Part shown: piece by piece, positions 56,063 through 64,000 of the stretch | Position numbering within the stretch: position 1 is the first letter of the stretch | Layout: every line of letters starts with the position of its first letter | Source: Marinifilum sp. N1E240 | Lineage (GTDB): Bacteria; Bacteroidota; Bacteroidia; Bacteroidales; Marinifilaceae | Length of the DNA stretch: 64,000 bases | NCBI RefSeq assembly: GCF_009295825.1 | Contig: NZ_WHKF01000001.1 | Coordinates: forward strand, 1,019,088-1,083,087 | Direction of reading: 5' to 3' | The notes under the pieces: generated by a model | Seen by the model: the letters and a program-made list of their open reading frames with translations, nothing else | Database searches by the model: none | Told to the model about the DNA's origin: nothing | Translations under genes and position numbers: made by a program

Positions 56063-59000
56063 TTATTTCACTAAAAGTTTTCCTTTGTAAATTTTCTCTC
56101 CGGAAAGATTAATGATATGAACTCCTGGTTTTAATTGTTCACGATTGATAATAAAGTTATTATCAGTAATATTTTCGATGATTCGAACAACTCTACCACT
56201 TGCGTCAACCACAACTAAACGATATTTTTTATTCGTTTTATTTGGGAATTTCACATTGGTTTTATCTATCATTGGATTAGGATAAATAATAAGCTTATTA
56301 TTCTCTTTATCTAAATCATCAATAGCAGTAGCCACGTCAACAAAAATGTAATCTGTTTTAGTTTTTGAAGCTGTTGCTCCATCCGTATCGGTTACATTAA
56401 GTGTAACACTATAGGTTCCTGTTTGCTCGTAAAGTACCGTTGGGTTTTGTTCGGTTTTATCAGCGATGGTTCCACCAGGAACAATCCATTCCCAACTTGC
56501 AACATTTCCATTCGATTGATCTGTAAATACAATTTCATCACCAACGCGAATTGATGTAGAACTCGCAGAGAAATCAGGTTCTAATATTGATCCTGCATCT
56601 TCGTAACCTACTTTTACTTTTACTGCAAGAGCAGAGTTTGCTTCAAAAATAGAAGGAGAAGAATATGGATACCATGTATCATTAAATTTTAGATAGGCAC
56701 TATTGTCCCAAGTAATTTCTCCATCAAGAGGCAAGTGATAAACAGCGAAAGTATCCAATGGATTTTCAAAAAAGATTTTATAACCTACAAAAAATTCGTT
56801 TTCAACTTCAACTGGAGTTTCTAATACTATTTCGTTGAATTGTTTAAGTTGAAATTGAGACAATGGAATATCCTGAGAATATACCTCTTTACCAGGAGCA
56901 TCAGTTCCATTCCAAATCTTTAGTTGAATTTTAGGATCACCTGATTTAGCTTCAACAATAACAGGGTTGATCTGAATACTTCTTACCACATTAAGGTTGG
57001 TATTAATCATTTCAAATTTTTCAGCAAATTCGGGCATACTGTAGCTATTGTGACCAGTTACATAACCCCATGATGTTTCTCCATTAAAGCTATAAACAGA
57101 AAGCTTCTCTTCATCTGTAGCTAAAACATTATACAAAAGATCATCTTCCTTGTCATCTGCATCAACTACAGTAATGTAATCAACTTTGGTTTTAGTATCT
57201 GTAAAATCACCTGATCCTGTAATTTTTAATGTAATGGTATAAACTCCAGCTTCGCTAAATGTAACAACTGGATTTTGTACCGTATTATCATCAGTAGTAC
57301 CTCCGGCAAAATTCCATTCCCAAGCTTCAACTGTTCCCGTTGAATTATCGGTAAAGGTAACCTCATCTCCTACATTAACTGATGTTTTATCTGCTGCGAA
57401 ATTAGCTTTAACAGATTTAACAACAACCGCTGATTCAAGCACCTTAGTATTATCACCATTAGCATTAGAAACTTTCAAAGAAACTTTAAATTTTCCAGCA
57501 GTGTTGTAAAGTATATCTTCTGGATGCTGAACAGTACTTGATGCAGTTTCAGCACCTTCAAAAGTCCACTCATAAGCAGTTACTTCTCCGATAGATCTGT
57601 CTTTGAAATTTACTTTCTCACCTACAAAAATCGTATCTATTGTTGTTCCAATGTTTGCAACTGGAGTAGAGTTACTATAATCAGCATCTGCGTAGAATAG
57701 TCCGTTTGCATGTGTACCAACACCAATAAAACCATCACCTCTATTTTTCACCATAGACACAACAGTATTTCCGATTGTGTTAGGTGCTTCTTGAGTCCAG
57801 TTTGTAGCGCTTCCTTCTAATTTGGTAGTACTATACAAACCAGTACTTGTTCCGGCATAATAGGTTGTGTCAGTAGGTGAAACAAGAAATGATACTGTTC
57901 TCACTGAAGGACCACTTCCTGAAACATTTCCATTTTCTTCTAATTTACCACTAACAGCAGTCCAGCTGCTACCTCCGTCAGCTGAATAAAATATGCTTTC
58001 AACTTTGTAATTCGAGAATGAAACTAGAATTTCATTAGCATTCAAAGGATTTACAGCAATTGAACTAACGTAAGCGCCAGATGGCATTCCCTCTCCAGTA
58101 ATTTCTGTTTTTTTAGCATCTGCTGAGTGAGAATTTTCCAGTTTGTATACTTTTCCTTTTGACGAGCCATAATATAAAATGTGGCTTGGATTTGTTGAAG
58201 AAGCATATGCAGTTACAGTACCATTAGCTTTTGATTCTTCTAATTTTTCCCAATTTTGGTCAGTAGCAGAGTTTGAGTATAGAGAAATTTCGAAGATATT
58301 TGAGTTTCTCCAAATGTAACTTCCTCCAGTATAATAAACTATTTCACTATTGTTTGCATCAACTATAAAAGGGTTGATGAAAAGTTGTCCATCTGCACTT
58401 GCTGGATTAATACGAGTCCAGCCACCATTAGAATAAAACAAATACATACCACCTCTTTGCCACGATACAATCTGGGCTTTTCCTTGATCTGTTATGGCAC
58501 AAAAACTTCCGTCTCCAGAGAATGCTTCATCCCAATCGCCTCCAGTTGTCACATCGTCAATATTCCAAGTACCATTGTCTTGAAATCCAGCAAGCATCTG
58601 TTTATTTGAGAAATTATCGTGATCGATAGCAACCGTATAGGCTTGAGTTGTAAGATAACCGTTGTTTAATGAAGTCCAATCTACAGGTTCCTCAACATTA
58701 TCGGATGCATCAGTATCTTCTGTCTGTTTGTAGTTAGTCGTTAAACTCAAACCACCATCATGTCCACATATCATACTAGCATTATCTGATTTAAATGCCA
58801 TAGAATGTACATCAGGGTGATGATTTTCATATTGAGAAACATTATTTTTAGTTGAATATCCTCCAATCCAATAGGTATTGTTTTTCGTTGCAAAACCATC
58901 ATCAGAACGATGAAGGTTAGTTCCACCAATAAATACTATATTTTCATTATCAGGAGCCACTTTAATAATCATATTGTATGAACCTTGAGAATCGTATCCG

Positions 59001-60178
59001 CCTACATCCCCCGATTCTGCAGGAATATTATTTGAGCGGTTTGTCCACTTGTAATTAGAACTGGTTTCGTACTCAAGTTTCCACAAACTGTGACCTTCAA
59101 AACCTCCATTTGAAGTTGCTCCCAATAAATAAACTGATTTTTCATTTGATGGAGCGTAAGATAACACTATTCGATCGTAATTAGTAGGAAATTCATCAGG
59201 AGTAATGTTAGCCCAAGTACCACTTGCACCACTTTCTGATCTGTAAATTCCTTTTTGACTACCATCTGCACTAAGTGAAGCATACAATACACCAGTTGGG
59301 GTACAAATAATGTCACTAAAGTAGGCATTTGTTTGTATAACAACTTCCCAGCTATTTCCTTCATCGGTTGATCTTCTGATACCATCAGCGGTTGCAACAT
59401 AAACATTTCCATTAGTTGGATCAACACAAACATTCCAACAGTAATCAAATGGATCGTATGATTCAGGAGTATTCGAAACTGTAGCTTCTAATGATTCCCA
59501 TGTTTCACCATTGTCTGTTGATTTGAAAACTCCATCTCCTCTGAATGGAGCTCCGCCCCCAGAAGCACTGTTTCCATGCAATTCTCCAGTAACATAATAC
59601 CAGATGTTTTCTTTTCCAGTTCTGGTATCCTGTGCAATAGCGGTAATGCTTTGCAAATCATTTTTTGCAGTTTTTTTACTCCAATTTGCACCGTTATCAG
59701 TTGATTTCCACAGTCCGCCAGCAACTCCACCGGCAAGTATGGTATTGTTATTTTTAACATCAATGGCAAGAGCTCTTGTTCTACCTCCAACATTTCTTGG
59801 TCCGGCATTAGTGAAATTTAATCCTCCTGCTTTGGTAAAACTTCTTAAGCCAGATTGAGGCGAAAGAGCAAAATTTAACTCTTGTACTCTGATGTTAGCA
59901 GGTATTTTTCCAGTAGTAGGATCAACTAGCATTCTAGTTTCATACTTAACTCTTCCATTAGGATCATCTGCTTTTCTTAAGACTCCGTTTCTCTTATCCG
60001 AAATTTTAGAAAGTTTTCTATGATTGGCTGATTTAGATGTTAACTCTTTATATGTAGCCTCTGTAATAACAATATCGTTATTCTTCAGATTGCTCTTTTT
60101 TTTGACTTTAAATGGGGTTTGAGCACAAACGGTAAATGAAATTACCAGTGCTGCAACAACCATAAATATATTTTTCAT
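56063..60178 (-). CDS. Secreted beta-propeller/PKD protein with T9SS sorting domain
   Basis: This 1371-aa protein has a signal peptide (VVAALVISFTVCAQ). Residues about 110-830 are a sialidase/VPS10-like propeller (LWKSTDNGANWSKKT, GVFKSTDNGETWESL, IRRSTDEGNSWEVV, SIFYSADGGSSWTAV). PKD domains lie near 840-925, 925-1005 and 1200-1285 (AYEWTFEGAET, AWEWNFAGGTT, SWEWIVPGGT). A beta-rich region of unknown type lies between the second and third. The last 75 residues are a T9SS type A sorting domain (NNKLIIYPNPMIDK; PGVHIINLSGEKIYKGKLLVK in parts). It is exported by T9SS to the cell surface or medium. No catalytic residues were identified. Confidence 0.9.
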   Translation of the reverse strand: MKNIFMVVAALVISFTVCAQTPFKVKKKSNLKNNDIVITEATYKELTSKSANHRKLSKISDKRNGVLRKADDPNGRVKYETRMLVDPTTGKIPANIRVQELNFALSPQSGLRSFTKAGGLNFTNAGPRNVGGRTRALAIDVKNNNTILAGGVAGGLWKSTDNGANWSKKTAKNDLQSITAIAQDTRTGKENIWYYVTGELHGNSASGGGAPFRGDGVFKSTDNGETWESLEATVSNTPESYDPFDYCWNVCVDPTNGNVYVATADGIRRSTDEGNSWEVVIQTNAYFSDIICTPTGVLYASLSADGSQKGIYRSESGASGTWANITPDEFPTNYDRIVLSYAPSNEKSVYLLGATSNGGFEGHSLWKLEYETSSNYKWTNRSNNIPAESGDVGGYDSQGSYNMIIKVAPDNENIVFIGGTNLHRSDDGFATKNNTYWIGGYSTKNNVSQYENHHPDVHSMAFKSDNASMICGHDGGLSLTTNYKQTEDTDASDNVEEPVDWTSLNNGYLTTQAYTVAIDHDNFSNKQMLAGFQDNGTWNIDDVTTGGDWDEAFSGDGSFCAITDQGKAQIVSWQRGGMYLFYSNGGWTRINPASADGQLFINPFIVDANNSEIVYYTGGSYIWRNSNIFEISLYSNSATDQNWEKLEESKANGTVTAYASSTNPSHILYYGSSKGKVYKLENSHSADAKKTEITGEGMPSGAYVSSIAVNPLNANEILVSFSNYKVESIFYSADGGSSWTAVSGKLEENGNVSGSGPSVRTVSFLVSPTDTTYYAGTSTGLYSTTKLEGSATNWTQEAPNTIGNTVVSMVKNRGDGFIGVGTHANGLFYADADYSNSTPVANIGTTIDTIFVGEKVNFKDRSIGEVTAYEWTFEGAETASSTVQHPEDILYNTAGKFKVSLKVSNANGDNTKVLESAVVVKSVKANFAADKTSVNVGDEVTFTDNSTGTVEAWEWNFAGGTTDDNTVQNPVVTFSEAGVYTITLKITGSGDFTDTKTKVDYITVVDADDKEDDLLYNVLATDEEKLSVYSFNGETSWGYVTGHNSYSMPEFAEKFEMINTNLNVVRSIQINPVIVEAKSGDPKIQLKIWNGTDAPGKEVYSQDIPLSQFQLKQFNEIVLETPVEVENEFFVGYKIFFENPLDTFAVYHLPLDGEITWDNSAYLKFNDTWYPYSSPSIFEANSALAVKVKVGYEDAGSILEPDFSASSTSIRVGDEIVFTDQSNGNVASWEWIVPGGTIADKTEQNPTVLYEQTGTYSVTLNVTDTDGATASKTKTDYIFVDVATAIDDLDKENNKLIIYPNPMIDKTNVKFPNKTNKKYRLVVVDASGRVVRIIENITDNNFIINREQLKPGVHIINLSGEKIYKGKLLVK

Positions 60179-60201
60179 AGTAATGGTAATGTTGATTTGA
60201 G

Positions 60202-60600
60202 TTACTTGACTTTAATAAGTTCAAAAAATGCAGGTTCGTAACGACCTTCTTTCATTAAAATAATACAAGAGATGTTGTTTTTGTCTTCTAACAATTCTAC
60301 TTGTGATTTTGAAATGTGAATTACAATCTCATCATTTTTAGAAAGAGTTTGGTTAAAAGCTGCTCCATAAGCTTTTATTGATTGTACCTTACCTAAAAGT
60401 TTGTAGGAATCATCTTTTGATTCAATTCTACAATCGGTAACAATTAAAGAACAAGTCCCTGGTGCAATTTGTTTATCACCATCAACATAAATATCATGCT
60501 GAGCGACTGGTTTTGGAGCCTTGGTTTTATTTACTTTATTCGGCGGGGCGCACGACATAGTAAATAACGCTAAAGCGATAAATGGTAAAATTTTTTTCAT
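60202..60600 (-). CDS. Small lipoprotein of unknown function
   Basis: This 132-aa protein has a lipoprotein signal (LPFIALALFTMSC, Cys17). A short Lys/Pro linker follows, then a beta-rich domain (CSLIVTDCRIESKDDSYKLLG, DEIVIHISKSQVELLE). Two Cys near residues 50 and 57 could form a disulfide. No family was recognised. It lies 23 bp upstream of the T9SS substrate gene on the same strand and is probably cotranscribed with it. Confidence 0.7.
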   Translation of the reverse strand: MKKILPFIALALFTMSCAPPNKVNKTKAPKPVAQHDIYVDGDKQIAPGTCSLIVTDCRIESKDDSYKLLGKVQSIKAYGAAFNQTLSKNDEIVIHISKSQVELLEDKNNISCIILMKEGRYEPAFFELIKVK

Positions 60601-60669
60601 GCTATTTGTGATTTTAGTTAGCAGAGCACAAGTTATGAAAAAATATATTACGATCTTATGATTTATAAA

Positions 60670-60708
60670 TAAAAAAAAAGCCTCCCATTTTGGAAAGCTT
60701 TTTTTTAT
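60670..60708 (-). terminator. purL terminator
   Basis: AAAAAGC and GCTTTTT arms with an imperfect inner TCC/GGA pair are flanked by A and T tracts. It lies just after the purL stop and works best on the minus strand. Confidence 0.6.
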
Positions 60709-60717
60709 TTATTGATG

Positions 60718-63700
60718 TTATTTCTGATTTGTAATCCAGTTTTTAGCATTTACAAATGCTTCAATCCATGGAGTAACTTCATCATTTATTCTGTTATTAT
60801 CGTAGTGAGCCCAGTTCCAAGGATAAGTTGCACGCTCCAAGTGTGGCATCATAGCTAGATGACGACCATCTTTTGATGCGATTGCAGCTGTTGCAAATGG
60901 TGAGCCGTTAGGATTTGCAGGATATTCATTATAACAATATTTCATTGGGATTTGATATTCTTCTTCAGAATAAGGCAAATCGAACTTACCTTCCCCGTGT
61001 GCAACCCAAATACCTAATTTCGATCCGGCTAAAGACGAAAGCATTACTGAATTGTTTTCAGGAACTTCTACGCTTACGAAACCAGATTCAAATTTATGAG
61101 AATTATTGTGTAACAATTTTGGATGTTTTTCATGATCAGGGTAAATTAAGCCCAATTCCGAAATTAACTGACAACCATTACAAACACCTAAACTTAAAGT
61201 ATCTGTTCTCTTGTAGAAGTTATCCAAGGCAGTCTTAGCTTTTTCATTATATAAGAATGCACCAGCCCAACCTTTAGCCGAACCTAATACATCCGAATTG
61301 GAAAATCCTCCTACAAAAACAATCATGTTAACATCGCTTAAATCTTCTCTTCCCGAAATTAAATCTGTCATGTGAACATCTTTCACATCCATCCCGGCAA
61401 GGTGCATCATCCAAGCCATTTCACGATCACCGTTAACTCCTTTTTCACGAATTATTGCAGCTTTAACTCCTGATTTATTTGTTCTTTTAGGATCGATTCC
61501 ATATTGCGAAAACTTACCAGTAAAGCTTTCAGAGAATGAATATTTCAATTCGTTCTTCTTATAAGATTCAAATCTTTCAAGGGCTAAATCAGCTCCTGAT
61601 TGATTGCGATCTAGTAAGTAGGAGGTTTTGTACCAAAGATCTCTTAATGTTGTGATATCGAAATTGAACGATTGAGAATCTTTTACCATGTTTAGGCTGC
61701 CAGCATTAGCAGGAGCACCAATTACATGGAATCTTAATCCGTTTTCGCTTAGTGATTTTTGAACTGACTCAAGATCTTTTACCTGGAAAATTACACCTGG
61801 ATTCTCACTGAAAAGAACTTTGATTAAATCTTTTTCTTCAATGCTGCTAAGATCTATGTTTGCTCCTAAATTGTTATCGGCAAAACACATTTCAAGCAAA
61901 GCAGTAATCATACCACCAGCTGAGATATCGTGACCTGCTAGAACTTTACCATTTAGAATTAGATTCTGAAGAGTTTCAAATGCAGAAACGAAATAGTCAG
62001 CATCTGTAACATTAGGAGTTTGTTTTCCTAGCTTATTCACGATCTGAGCAAAACTACTTCCACCCAATTGGAAATCATCTTTAGAAAAATCAAGGTAAAT
62101 TAAATGAGAATCCTGATCATTTTTCATGACAGGAGAAATTATTTTATTGATATCGATAATTTCACCAACAGTGGAAATAATAACAGTTCCTGGAGAATAG
62201 ACAACATCATCTTTCCCATACTTCTGAGTCATAGAAAGAGAATCTTTACCCGTAGGAATATTAATGCCTAATTTTATAGCAAAATCACTGATCGATTCAA
62301 CAGCATTATATAAACGAGCATCTTCACCTTCGTTTTTACAAGGCCACATCCAGTTTGCAGAAAGAGAAACTCCTTTTAATCCTTGTTCTATTGGAGCCCA
62401 AACCATGTTAGTTAATGATTCAGCAATAGATAAACGACTACCATTTTCAGAGTTAACTAAAGCAGCAATTGGAGTATGTCCAATAGAAGTAGCAATACCT
62501 TTTTCACCTTGGAAATCTATAGCAACAGCACCTAAATTGTTTAAAGGCAACTGAAGAGGACCAGCGCATTGCTGCATAGCAATCTTACCAGTTACCGATC
62601 GGTCAACTTTGTTTGTTAACCAGTCTTTACATGCAACAGCTTCCAATTGAAGAACATTTTCAACATATTCTTCTAATTTATTTGAATCATATTCAACCGC
62701 TTCGAATCCTTCCGCAACAGTCTTGTCATTCATTATAGTTTTTGGTGGTTTACCGAACATCTCGGATAAGCCCAGATCTATTGGATTTTTACCAGTTTTT
62801 TTATCTTCAAAGGTGAATCTCATATCACCAGTTGTTTCTCCAACAACATACATAGGTGCACGTTCTCTATCCGCAATGCGTTGCAAAAGATCTACATCTT
62901 TTTCCTTCATCACTAAGCCCATTCTTTCTTGTGACTCGTTACCTACAATCTCTTTTGCAGATAAAGTTGGATCACCTACAGGTAAACTATTTAAATCGAT
63001 CTTTCCTCCGGTTTCTTCAACCAATTCAGAAAGACAATTTAAATGACCACCTGCACCATGATCGTGAATAGAAGTTATAGGGTTTATATCAGCTTCGGCC
63101 ATAGCACGAATTGCATTGCAAACTCTTTTTTGCATTTCAGGATTAGAACGTTGAACGGCATTCAATTCAATTGAGTTAGCAAACTCACCTGTAGCTACAG
63201 ATGATACAGCACCTCCACCCATTCCAATTCGGTAGTTGTCACCACCTAAAAGAACAACTTTTTCACCAGTTTCTGGTACATCTTTTAAAGCTTGTTCATG
63301 ACGACCGTATCCAATACCACCGGCTTGCATGATTACTTTATCGTAACCATATTTTTTGTTGTTTTCGAAATGTTCAAAAGTAAGCACCGAGCCTACAATT
63401 AGAGGTTGACCAAATTTATTTCCGAAGTCAGAAGCTCCATTCGATGCCTTAATTAAGATTTCCTCAGGAGTTTGGTATAGCCATTCTCTTGCTTCTGTTG
63501 CATTTTCCCACTTGCGTGATGCCTCTAGTCTTGGATAAGAAGTCATGTAAACTGCAGTACCAGCCATAGGTACAGATGCTTTACCTCCTGCTATTCTATC
63601 TCTAATTTCACCACCGGTTCCGGTAGCAGCACCATTAAAAGGCTCAACTGTAGTTGGGAAATTGTGAGTCTCAGCTTTTAGAGAGATAACAGTGTCAATA

Positions 63701-64000
63701 TCTTTGGTTTTAAAGAAATCAGCTTTGTCGTGAGTTGCTGGAGCAAACTGCTCTGCCTTAGGACCAGCTAAAAATGCACAATTGTCTTTATAGGCAGATA
63801 CAATTCTATTGTGATTTTCTTTCGAAGTTTTCTTGATCAATTGGAAAAGTGAAGATACTTTTTCTTCTCCATCTATAATAAAGGTACCATTAAAGATTTT
63901 ATGACGGCAATGTTCGGAATTAACTTGTGAAAAACCAAAAACTTCCGAGTCGGTTAATTTTCTTCCTATTTTTTCTGAAACGTCATTTAAATATGAGATT
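60718..64000 (-). CDS. purL: Phosphoribosylformylglycinamidine synthase (N-terminus beyond window)
   Basis: The frame runs from the stop at 60718 to the right edge without interruption, about 1094 codons. The Met at 63840 is internal: upstream codons encode GRKLTDSEVFGFSQVNSEHCRH, split here only by the window. The large PurL form is shown by AETHNFPTTVEPFNGAATG, GTGGEIRDR, HDHGAGGHLNCLSE and the C-terminal class I glutaminase with GVCNGCQLISELG as nucleophile Cys and a late HLER-type segment. It makes FGAM from FGAR, ATP and glutamine in purine synthesis. About 130-150 residues are missing at the N-terminus. Confidence 0.95.
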   Translation of the reverse strand, partial: ISYLNDVSEKIGRKLTDSEVFGFSQVNSEHCRHKIFNGTFIIDGEEKVSSLFQLIKKTSKENHNRIVSAYKDNCAFLAGPKAEQFAPATHDKADFFKTKDIDTVISLKAETHNFPTTVEPFNGAATGTGGEIRDRIAGGKASVPMAGTAVYMTSYPRLEASRKWENATEAREWLYQTPEEILIKASNGASDFGNKFGQPLIVGSVLTFEHFENNKKYGYDKVIMQAGGIGYGRHEQALKDVPETGEKVVLLGGDNYRIGMGGGAVSSVATGEFANSIELNAVQRSNPEMQKRVCNAIRAMAEADINPITSIHDHGAGGHLNCLSELVEETGGKIDLNSLPVGDPTLSAKEIVGNESQERMGLVMKEKDVDLLQRIADRERAPMYVVGETTGDMRFTFEDKKTGKNPIDLGLSEMFGKPPKTIMNDKTVAEGFEAVEYDSNKLEEYVENVLQLEAVACKDWLTNKVDRSVTGKIAMQQCAGPLQLPLNNLGAVAIDFQGEKGIATSIGHTPIAALVNSENGSRLSIAESLTNMVWAPIEQGLKGVSLSANWMWPCKNEGEDARLYNAVESISDFAIKLGINIPTGKDSLSMTQKYGKDDVVYSPGTVIISTVGEIIDINKIISPVMKNDQDSHLIYLDFSKDDFQLGGSSFAQIVNKLGKQTPNVTDADYFVSAFETLQNLILNGKVLAGHDISAGGMITALLEMCFADNNLGANIDLSSIEEKDLIKVLFSENPGVIFQVKDLESVQKSLSENGLRFHVIGAPANAGSLNMVKDSQSFNFDITTLRDLWYKTSYLLDRNQSGADLALERFESYKKNELKYSFSESFTGKFSQYGIDPKRTNKSGVKAAIIREKGVNGDREMAWMMHLAGMDVKDVHMTDLISGREDLSDVNMIVFVGGFSNSDVLGSAKGWAGAFLYNEKAKTALDNFYKRTDTLSLGVCNGCQLISELGLIYPDHEKHPKLLHNNSHKFESGFVSVEVPENNSVMLSSLAGSKLGIWVAHGEGKFDLPYSEEEYQIPMKYCYNEYPANPNGSPFATAAIASKDGRHLAMMPHLERATYPWNWAHYDNNRINDEVTPWIEAFVNAKNWITNQK

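Noticed and set aside
60718-63840. purL starting at the Met at 63840
   Set aside because: The same frame stays open to the window edge, and the upstream codons encode the conserved SEVFGFSQVNSEHCRH segment.

Overview
The window reads as a chromosomal segment of an AT-rich Bacteroidota, most likely of the Marinilabiliales/Marinifilaceae type. This is inferred, not searched. The supporting signs are TAnnTTTG promoter boxes upstream of many genes, weak Shine-Dalgarno signals, a type IX secretion component (PorD/DUF4835) and a substrate with a C-terminal T9SS sorting domain. The gene order bamD-rpoZ-coaBC-porD-recN, the Bacteroidota-type FabI and archaeal-type ProS, and the many short lipoproteins fit as well. 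No tRNA, rRNA, CRISPR array, prophage or insertion sequence was seen.

Layout. 1-6084 (minus): a giant secreted protein cut by the window edge, with 14 FG-GAP motifs followed by at least 13 MBG repeats of exactly 81 codons. 6085-9217: a 640-bp spacer, then a phospholipase-D-fold protein and a cytosine-5 methyltransferase very like M.HaeIII (GGCC), a candidate restriction-modification pair. 9489-18080: housekeeping genes trxB, an alpha-oxoamine synthase, bamD, rpoZ, a coaBC split in two frames at an A10 run, porD, recN and fabI. 18081-20721: cysD-cysN behind a leader of about 240 nt. 20794-23917: a FadL-type porin and a Ser/Arg-rich lipoprotein. 24019-31219: proS, an unknown gene, pepT, a sensor kinase with a periplasmic binding domain, and a divergent HxlR regulator/quinone oxidoreductase pair. 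31474-37607: two small lipoproteins, a 21-bp repeat patch, pabB, tilS, a secreted S9-type hydrolase and a YdeI-like protein.

37701-41353 (minus): a three-gene biotin-dependent acyl-CoA carboxylase operon with a recognisable promoter and a dyad just downstream of it. 41701-45575: a Cu/Zn efflux permease with an HMA domain, a porin, a secreted FMN-binding protein and MntP. 45689-51506 (minus): a TPR histidine kinase and the nadB-nadC-nadA operon for de novo NAD synthesis. 51669-55921: an OtsA-OtsB fusion divergent from a GH15 enzyme, a probable trehalose synthesis/turnover pair. 56063-60600: a 1371-aa T9SS substrate and a small lipoprotein. 60718-64000: purL, cut by the right edge.

Most observations are ordinary core genome. 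The items most worth a second look are the coaBC frame break at a slippery homopolymer, the PLD/M.HaeIII-like pair with apparent GGCC scarcity in the window, the higher-order structure of the MBG array, the dyads at two promoters, the 21-bp repeat patch, and the RS-like lipoprotein.
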